Assembly (NCBI RefSeq): GCF_000090795.2
Contig: NW_003547004.1
Location: 1 to 38,323, forward strand
From: Amphimedon queenslandica
Taxonomy: Eukaryota; Porifera; Demospongiae; Haplosclerida; Niphatidae
DNA length: 38,323 nt
Direction of reading: 5' to 3'
In this document: positions 33,801-38,323 of the stretch, piece after piece
How positions within the stretch are numbered: the stretch's first letter is position 1
How the letters are laid out: every line of letters begins with the position of its first letter
Program-made: the position numbers and the translations under genes
Notes under the pieces: generated by a model
The model's database searches: none
What the model was told of the DNA's origin: nothing
What the model saw: only the letters and a program-made list of their open reading frames with translations

Positions 33801-36800
33801 ATTCCAATCAAAATTTGGATTTTTTATGAATTTTTAAAGTTGTTAAATAAGCCATAGCTAATATGCTGGCCCTGAGCTATTTACATTTTTATTAAACTAA
33901 TTTTGAAACTAAAAAGCTTATTCATTTTTATTTTACTTACTTTTTTGGCTACAGGTAGTTCACCAAATCCAGGCCATATTGATTCATTGGGTACACCTAA
34001 TTCCTATAAAAAACAATAATAATAATAACAATAATAACAACAATAAAAATAATAACAATAACAATAATATGCAATTGCTTATACTTTAAAAATAAGATTA
34101 AGTTCATCAATTTCTGATTTCCCCATAAAGAGTGGTTTATGCTGCAATAATTCAGCAAATATGCAACCAACAGACCAAACATCAATAGCAGTTGAATATT
34201 CCTAAATAAACACACATACATGTACATAATACATATATATGTACATACATGTACATGTATACATGTAATAAGATTTAAGTAAATCAGTCAGAATTACATG
34301 TACATGTAAGTCAACTAATACAGTTTGTTTTGCTCACCTTGGCATTGGCTCAATCAAATAACTTAAGGCGTGCATGTACATGTACATGTACTGTATAGCA
34401 GGTTTATTTCGAGGATAATAAATTTTGCAAATGACCTACAGTACATGTATGTCCGGATGTTCGCTGAATTAATATTCCCGAATTTGCACTATTCTGCCAT
34501 CTTGTACAGTATTAAATTAATTTTCAAAGAATTTAATTTCGTGAATCTTGAAAAATTCGTGAAATTTTTCATCCTCGAAAATAACCTGCTATACGGTATA
34601 TAAATCATGAAATAGATCAAATATGATAAGTTGTATAAAATTATAAGTAAGTTATCAAAATATGTTTAAGTTAATTTTTCTAATAGTATGCAATCTTTAA
34701 TTTTTGTATTAATTTTCTAATATCTCAGGTGAGAGTGTATTGACTTTAGTTCACTCTCAAGCAGTCAAGAGGATCCACTCACTCTCAAAGATGGTTCACT
34801 TACTTTGGCTCCCAGTAACAGCTCGGGTGCTCTGTACCACAGTGTCACAACAATGGGTGTGTAGTTCTTTAGTGGTGAGCCATACTCCCTAGCCAAACCA
34901 AAATCAGCAACCTACAATGTATTAAGAATAAAAGCAGAACATGTTCAATCAACCATCATTGATATACATGTAGTAGCACTGGATATGTATAATGTACAAT
35001 AGACCCCAGACCCTTTTAGGCAAGGAGCTTTGTATTGAATGAATAAAGTGAAATTGTCTGCAAGTATCAAAAGTGCTTTTATACTTAAATTGGTGATGGG
35101 ATCACTTTTGAAAAGTCAAAAGATGATCAAAGGACAAAAGAGGCTATCATTCATAATCAAAAGGTTTACTGTATTTTGATACACATGACACTAAATTGAT
35201 GTAACACGTAGAGTAATCAGATAAGTGCAAAACTAACACAATGATAAGACTACCACTGATTGAATCATGTACTTTTAGGATTCCTTTATGACTCAGTAGT
35301 AAGTTTGATGTCTTAAGGTCCCTGTGTATTATCCAGTTATCATGAAGATGATGAACTGCCTTTAGTAACTGAATCAGCAGTGTCTTTACTTCTCCTATTA
35401 ATAATTAGATTTAAAAAAAAACAAAAAATTTCAATTATAAAATAGGAGACTAAGTCTGTGGGTAAACTTAAGTTTACATAAATAAAGTCCATGAAAATAA
35501 ATTAATGCACATGGTGGCAGGTGAAAAATTTTTTAACAAATTTGTGGTAAAACCTTCAAAAAATTTTATAAAAAATAATTATAATTTTTAATTACCTTCA
35601 AGGAAAGGTTGTTTCATTGTCTCCATCAGTGACTTAAGATCATGCTCAACATAATCCATCACAATAAATATCTTATCCATATTACTACCAACAACAATCT
35701 CCTGAGGATAAAATAACAACATATGACAGAGAAAGGGAAAAGAAAGAGGGGGGGACAAGAGAGAAGGATTAACGCGATTAAATGATAAAGTGAGAGAAGG
35801 ATAGAGTAGAGAAAGAGAAATGGAGAGAGACAGAATAGGAAGACATAAATTTAGATTCAGTAAAGAAGGACTGTCTTACTCTGACATTAACAATGTTCTC
35901 ATGGTTAGCTTTTAATAAAGTACTGATCTCTCTTAGTGATGTAATGGGAAACCCTTCTCTCTCTTTCTCCATCTTTAACTTCTTCAGAGCAACTATCTCA
36001 TCTTTATGAGGAGAAAAAGAGAGAGGAGGGAATAATGCAATCAATCCCACAGTAAATGAACATGTACATGTACATGTATGTATAAAACATGTACATGTAC
36101 ATGTACATGTACAGGTATGTATGATGTACATGTATGTACTGCTGCTAGCCTGCTACTGCAATAATGTATCTTATCTCCACTCACAGAACAAAATTAATTG
36201 AAAAATGTAATAAAAACAGAGAAATCTCTTTTTGCCATCTTTGATGAAATTTGGCCAACGACCCTGCATAGTACAGACACTTTTTAAAGCAAAATTATAA
36301 ATTCGTTAAAAAATCCAATTATGATTGAAATCAGTTGAAACTTTCTACACAACATAAGAACATGTAGATGCATCAGAAAATTTTATAAAAAATGGAGAAT
36401 TCTCTCAAAGTCATTTTTGGTAAAATTTGTTCAACGACCCTGTACTATAGTACAGGGACTTTGGTCTGATTTTTAAGCACCTTTTAAAGTTAGTAAACAC
36501 CAGACAAAATAATACAAATTGAAAAACCCTCTCTTGACAAAATACACTCCGCTTAGTACAAGGTTTATGGCCAGCAATTCTAACTTTAATTTTGAATATA
36601 CATGTATGTACATGTATATACATAGTATAGGTAAAATCTTATCTAACTAAGAATCTCCCTCCCACTCACCTGTTCTGATGTCCCTAGCTCTAAACACTAC
36701 ACCATAAGTCCCCTCCTCAATCCTATTCAACCATTCATAACACTCCACACTACGACATCCCATCAGTGCTGGTAGATACAGTACTTCTTCATGAGGGGAA

Positions 36801-37799
36801 GGAGGAGGAGAAGGAGAGACAGGCCCTCCTGGTGGGGTAGCACTAGACACTTTAATCTCAACTGCAGACTCAGCCGTGGGTTGAGCTGGTTCGTCCTCTT
36901 TTTTCACCGACTCAGCAAGTGGTGGGGTAGCCGAAACATCCTTTACATCATCTTCACCTTGTCTTGAATCTGATTGGTCACTTTCCCGAGGTGAGGCACT
37001 CTTACGTAGAGGACTCTCCCCCTCCTCCTCCTCTTCAGAATCAGAGTACATTATGTCCTTCCATGTTTTCTTTGGTGACTCTTTCTTTGATTCCTCCGTC
37101 CCATCTTTTAAACGAGTAGGAGTGGCTTCTTTACTGACCACACCCTCATCTGAATCGCTACCACTAGAGGAACTCTCTAAGTCTCTAACAAGACGATAGA
37201 CATCACGTCTGCCGCCAGACCCTCCTTCTCCTCTGTCATACTCGCTTTTGTGTGAGTGGGTGTGTCTGTGTGAACTAGACCACGCCCCTGAATGGCTCTT
37301 TGATTGACTGTCCGAGTGGCTGTATTGTGAGCGTGGTTCTCTTCTATCCGAGTGGCTACGAGATTGGGTCGAGTAAATAGGTGACCGGGATCTAGTCCTT
37401 CTCTCTCTCTTTGGGTTGGTTGTTTCTTTCCGGCTCTTTCTCTTTGATTTGTGTTCGACCGATCGACCGTGGTGTCTACCTTCGTTGTCTCTCCTCCGGT
37501 CACCGTGACGACGCTCAGTCTGCCTGCCTTCGTCTGTAGTGGGAGGGGCTTGTCTCTTCATTTCTCGTCTGTATGTGTCAATATCATCTTGGTGACTGTC
37601 ACCATAGCTACCTTTATCACGTGATCTGTATGAACGGCTGACAGTTGATTTTAAACTTCCTTTTGATGGAATATCTTTACTGAAGAATGCCTCCTCATCT
37701 CCTAATAGCAAATAAGTAATCATTTGTGCTTGCAGTTACATTTTACACAAAAAATAATATTAATAACTCACCTCTACCTCTCTCTTCATTGTACGCCAT
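27252..37799 (-). CDS. CDK11: Cyclin-dependent kinase 11 (PITSLRE kinase)
   Basis: Eleven exons in transcript order: 37799-37772, 37701-36670, 36001-35880, 35701-35596, 35394-35273, 34911-34804, 34201-34085, 34003-33941, 32619-32470, 32105-31977, 27329-27252. They join in frame to 684 residues. Residues 1-330 are Arg/Ser-, Glu- and Ser-rich, as in the CDK11 N-terminus. Then [13 protein letters not shown] (Gly-rich loop), catalytic Lys360 in IVALKK, the diagnostic PITSLRE (372-378), HRDLKTSN with Asp455, DFG at 473-475, [15 protein letters not shown] activation segment, [17 protein letters not shown] and a C-terminal GFTLKF. CDK11 with cyclin L acts in pre-mRNA splicing and transcription in the nucleus. 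Introns range from tens of nt to about 1.3 kb, apart from the last, about 4.6 kb, which contains a GPCR gene. A second candidate last exon lies at 24402-24479. Confidence 0.92.
27478..27686. mobile_element. MITE with CCGTATAGCGGG terminal repeat and TA duplication
   Basis: An inverted repeat of about 209 bp including the flanking TA on each side: it opens TACCGTATAGCGGGTTTGTT and closes with the complement, ACAAACCCGCTATACGGTA. The homologous segments at 24617-24618 and 31884-31885 hold only a single TA at the same point (ACATAGTCA), so the element inserted here and duplicated TA, as Tc1/mariner-type transposases do. It has no coding capacity. Confidence 0.9.
27750..27886. repeat. GA-rich purine tract
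   Basis: A long AG/AGGG microsatellite, the unit-2 counterpart of the pure AG run at 24687-24736, but longer and interrupted by GGAGGG blocks. Confidence 0.9.
27978..28326. mobile_element. MITE, same family as 27478-27686
   Basis: Begins TACCGTATAACGGGTAATTT and ends AACCTGCTATACGGTA, again with TA on each side; inner parts near the ends (ATTTTCG and CGAAAAT) are also inverted. About 349 bp, without a coding frame. Confidence 0.85.
28327..28956. repeat. Dispersed repeat copies downstream of the GPCR
   Basis: About three degenerate units (28480-28890) in - orientation relative to the array at 32880-33840, with GGAATCAGCTCAAACTTT, GATGCATCTGAAAAAA and ACCCTGTACTATA phrases. No gene is seen. 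Confidence 0.7.
28957..29982 (-). CDS. Rhodopsin-like (class A) GPCR
   Basis: A single-exon frame of 341 residues beginning ATGATG. Seven hydrophobic segments are readable, with N-glycosylation site NFT near the N-terminus. Helix 1 carries TNSLVL (GN-like motif). Helix 2 reads [12 protein letters not shown], with Asn where most class A receptors have the sodium-binding Asp. Helix 3 begins after VCQVV (conserved Cys) and ends in DRFFF, a DRY variant. ECL2 has GLCVAGW, giving the partner Cys. Helix 6 has LLCYAP in place of CWxP. Helix 7 has LIPLVQSFF in place of NPxxY. A Ser/Thr-rich tail follows. The fold is convincing, but the altered switch motifs make the ligand and coupling unpredictable. 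The gene lies on the same strand as CDK11, inside its last intron if the 27252 exon is used. Confidence 0.85.
   Translation of the reverse strand: MMDNINDNFTLSDVINGPLLAAAFATEMIGGLITNSLVLILTASHLKTWKQPTTIFLSNMLLNNLVIGICIIPFAIITAAVGEWIFGRTEKEKETVCQVVGCIFTFTILTATESLVLLSFDRFFFITKSFQYNKYMTVNKALVIVSLSWALAVFLSILPFLGFGVHEFLSGVGLCVAGWNGQTAYAIVSFLVLCIFIGSIIVTSIWTLCFTRKHIKKTAIRTSIGAERSNHTQERKVIGVFGMLIIVHLLCYAPIISFGLVESFINVLTPTAYAVAVFILFLLITLIPLVQSFFRSDIRTAIVKGSMTVIAFTKRCRTTPHQISTVEMIRPSTPITSSSSI
30133..30309. mobile_element. Palindromic MITE (GCAACATGTTGC-rich)
   Basis: Arms of about 75 bp: the left begins TAAAGCCCTCCATACACCAG and the right ends CTAGTGTATGGGGGCCTTA. Each arm contains TTGCTAGCAACATTTGTGGT or its complement. 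Possible TA target. No coding sequence. Confidence 0.85.
30307..30484. mobile_element. Second palindromic MITE abutting the first
   Basis: Left end TTAAGGCCTAGTACACAATA and right end ATATTGTGTACTAAGCCTAA are inverted, as are the inner GGAAGTGCTGTACAAA and TTTGTACAGCACTTCC. It shares the TTA boundary with the previous element, so one inserted at the edge of the other. Confidence 0.8.
30808..31245. repeat. Tandem repeat, about 170-bp unit, 2.5 copies
   Basis: The phrase CCATGGGCTATA starts at 30886, 31057 and 31227 (spacing 171 and 170). Between copies recur GGAATCAGCTCAAA and ACATCAATATGTATCAAA. Parts of the unit resemble the 186-bp array in CDK11 intron 8, so the two families seem related. 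Confidence 0.8.
31792..31938. repeat. Third copy of the duplicated intron segment
   Basis: Matches 27385-27745 and 24530-24680, including GTGAACTGTGAACTACATGT and the uninterrupted ACATAGTCACTGTC target site. It lies right beside CDK11 exon 10 and was probably the original intron sequence from which the duplicated units derive (inference). Confidence 0.75.
32880..33840. repeat. 186-bp tandem array in CDK11 intron 8
   Basis: The motif GTAGAAAGTTTGAACTGATT recurs with starts at 32922, 33052, 33238, 33424, 33610 (variant) and 33784: spacing 130, 186, 186, 186, 174. Each full unit contains the perfect palindrome CCCTGTACTATAGTACAGGG at 33130, 33316, 33502 and 33685, followed by TCGTTGGCCAAATTTCAT-like sequence. 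A single further copy lies in intron 2 (palindrome at 36438-36457). Confidence 0.92.
34230..34392. repeat. TACATG hexamer runs
   Basis: Runs of the self-complementary-rich hexamer TACATG at about 34222-34268 and 34370-34390, with others at 32190-32215, 32725-32748 and 36058-36135, all in introns of CDK11. Confidence 0.75.
34389..34598. mobile_element. MITE in CDK11 intron 6, third member of the CCGTATA family
   Basis: Opens TACTGTATAGCAGGTTTATT with TTCGAGGAT nearby and closes with ATCCTCGAAAATAACCTGC then TATACGGTA. Flanking TA on both sides. About 210 bp, noncoding. Confidence 0.85.
36230..36500. repeat. Dispersed repeat copy in CDK11 intron 2
   Basis: One and a half units in - orientation, with AAACTTTCTACACAACATAA, GATGCATCAGAAAA and the complete 20-bp palindrome at 36438-36457. 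Confidence 0.8.
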
Positions 37800-38002
37800 G
37801 CTTTCGTGGGTGTGTACATTACAATAAAGGACCACGCCCAAAACTAATTGGCTAGCTATGCACATTAAATTTTAAGTACAGTAAATCAAATTTTAGGTAC
37901 AGCAATTCAAATTTTAAATGTGCCTATTTCAAAAAACCAAAAGCAAAACAATCCTATGTAATACTAAAGTTAGTTATAATGTTTAGTTTTTTTTCTTGAG
38001 AG
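37800..38002 (-). promoter_or_regulatory. Probable CDK11 promoter region
   Basis: Only about 200 bp separate the CDK11 start codon from the stop of the upstream gene on the same strand. On the - strand it holds a CCAAT box (37847-37851) and a GGGCGTGG box (37832-37839, Sp/KLF-like) within 60 bp of the ATG. Boxes are seen; their use is inferred. Confidence 0.45.
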
Positions 38003-38323
38003 CTAAAGTTCATCTCGAGGTTCATCTCTTTTCATTGCTTTTATTCTTTTACGCCTCCTTGCTTCTTCAGCAAACAGCTCACCACTTATTTTCTTCATAT
38101 TCTTTCGCGATTCCTCTTGATCCAAATTTCCTCTCACTATATTTGCTAATTCATCTCTGACTGGTTTCATTCTCTGACGAAAAACCTTTGTCATCTGATG
38201 TGTTGCAATCCATTTGGCAAAGTTTTTGAGAAGAGCTTTCTTAAAGATGTAAGATCTTATGATTTCTTCTCTTTCCTTTTCATCTTCAATGGATAAAACA
38301 TTTTTCAACTGTTCTTCACTTTG
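38003..38323 (-). CDS. 3' exon of an unidentified gene, cut by the window edge
   Basis: The frame is open from the right edge (QSEEQLKNVLSIEDEKEREE) to TAG at 38003-38005, 106 residues. There is no ATG at its start, so translation begins outside the window. The peptide is strongly charged and helical: KALLKNFAKWIATHQMTKVF, then RQRMKPVRDELANI, and a basic end ARRRKRIKAMKRDEPRDEL. The last could be a nuclear localisation signal. I do not recognise the family. It lies head-to-tail just upstream of CDK11. Confidence 0.65.
   Translation of the reverse strand, partial: QSEEQLKNVLSIEDEKEREEIIRSYIFKKALLKNFAKWIATHQMTKVFRQRMKPVRDELANIVRGNLDQEESRKNMKKISGELFAEEARRRKRIKAMKRDEPRDEL

Noticed and set aside
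32880..33840. CRISPR-like array
   Set aside because: Units are 186 bp with no short repeat/variable spacer pattern and no cas genes, and the DNA is eukaryotic.
38306..38308. Start codon of the right-edge gene at 38308
   Set aside because: The codon is TTG and the frame continues upstream to the window edge, so it is an internal Leu.

Overview
The window looks like nuclear DNA of an early-branching animal, most likely a demosponge resembling Amphimedon (inference). The DNA is AT-rich. The genes carry many very short GT-AG introns (about 45-100 nt). The kinase CDK11 is recognisable exon by exon. A family of Calx-beta genes built from phase-1 exons is present, as in sponge aggregation-factor-like genes. 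There is no operon layout, no rRNA or tRNA gene and no CRISPR array.

Left part (1-11.9 kb, + strand): the 3' end of a small gene (1-520); a decayed Calx-beta pseudogene A (about 800-2865), broken by an insertion of repeat DNA that carries a relic of a GIY-YIG nuclease domain; an intact 17-exon receptor gene B (4503-8771) that assembles into a 973-residue protein (signal peptide, Cys module, Calx-beta, Ig-like, FN3-like, one membrane segment, tail with NPxY motifs); and two intact orphan exons of a third copy C (9305-10414).

Middle (11.97-22.2 kb): a - strand two-exon gene for a 1705-residue protein that joins an N-terminal J domain, a Cys-rich zinc cluster, a long helical body, an acidic linker and a C-terminal GIY-YIG nuclease domain. 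It is followed by a + strand Calx-beta gene D (18831-22157). D shares the whole N-terminal half of B but has a different C-terminal half without a membrane segment, and it contains an exon with an in-frame stop.

Right part (22.4-38.3 kb): a tandem segmental duplication, each unit carrying a POT/SLC15-like transporter (first copy broken, second intact) and a copy of the last exon of CDK11; a rhodopsin-like GPCR on the - strand; CDK11 itself (- strand, 11 exons, 37799 down to 27252); and the 3' end of an unidentified - strand gene at the right edge. With the proximal last exon, CDK11 encodes 684 residues and the GPCR sits inside its last intron.

Mobile and repeat DNA is abundant: three MITEs sharing a CCGTATAGCGGG-like terminal repeat (one with two empty sites inside the window), two palindromic MITEs back to back, several foldback elements, a 186-bp tandem array centred on a perfect 20-bp palindrome whose relatives are scattered over the window, long GA tracts and TACATG hexamer runs. 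Splice models were made by hand from consensus sites and reading-frame continuity. No transcript evidence was available.
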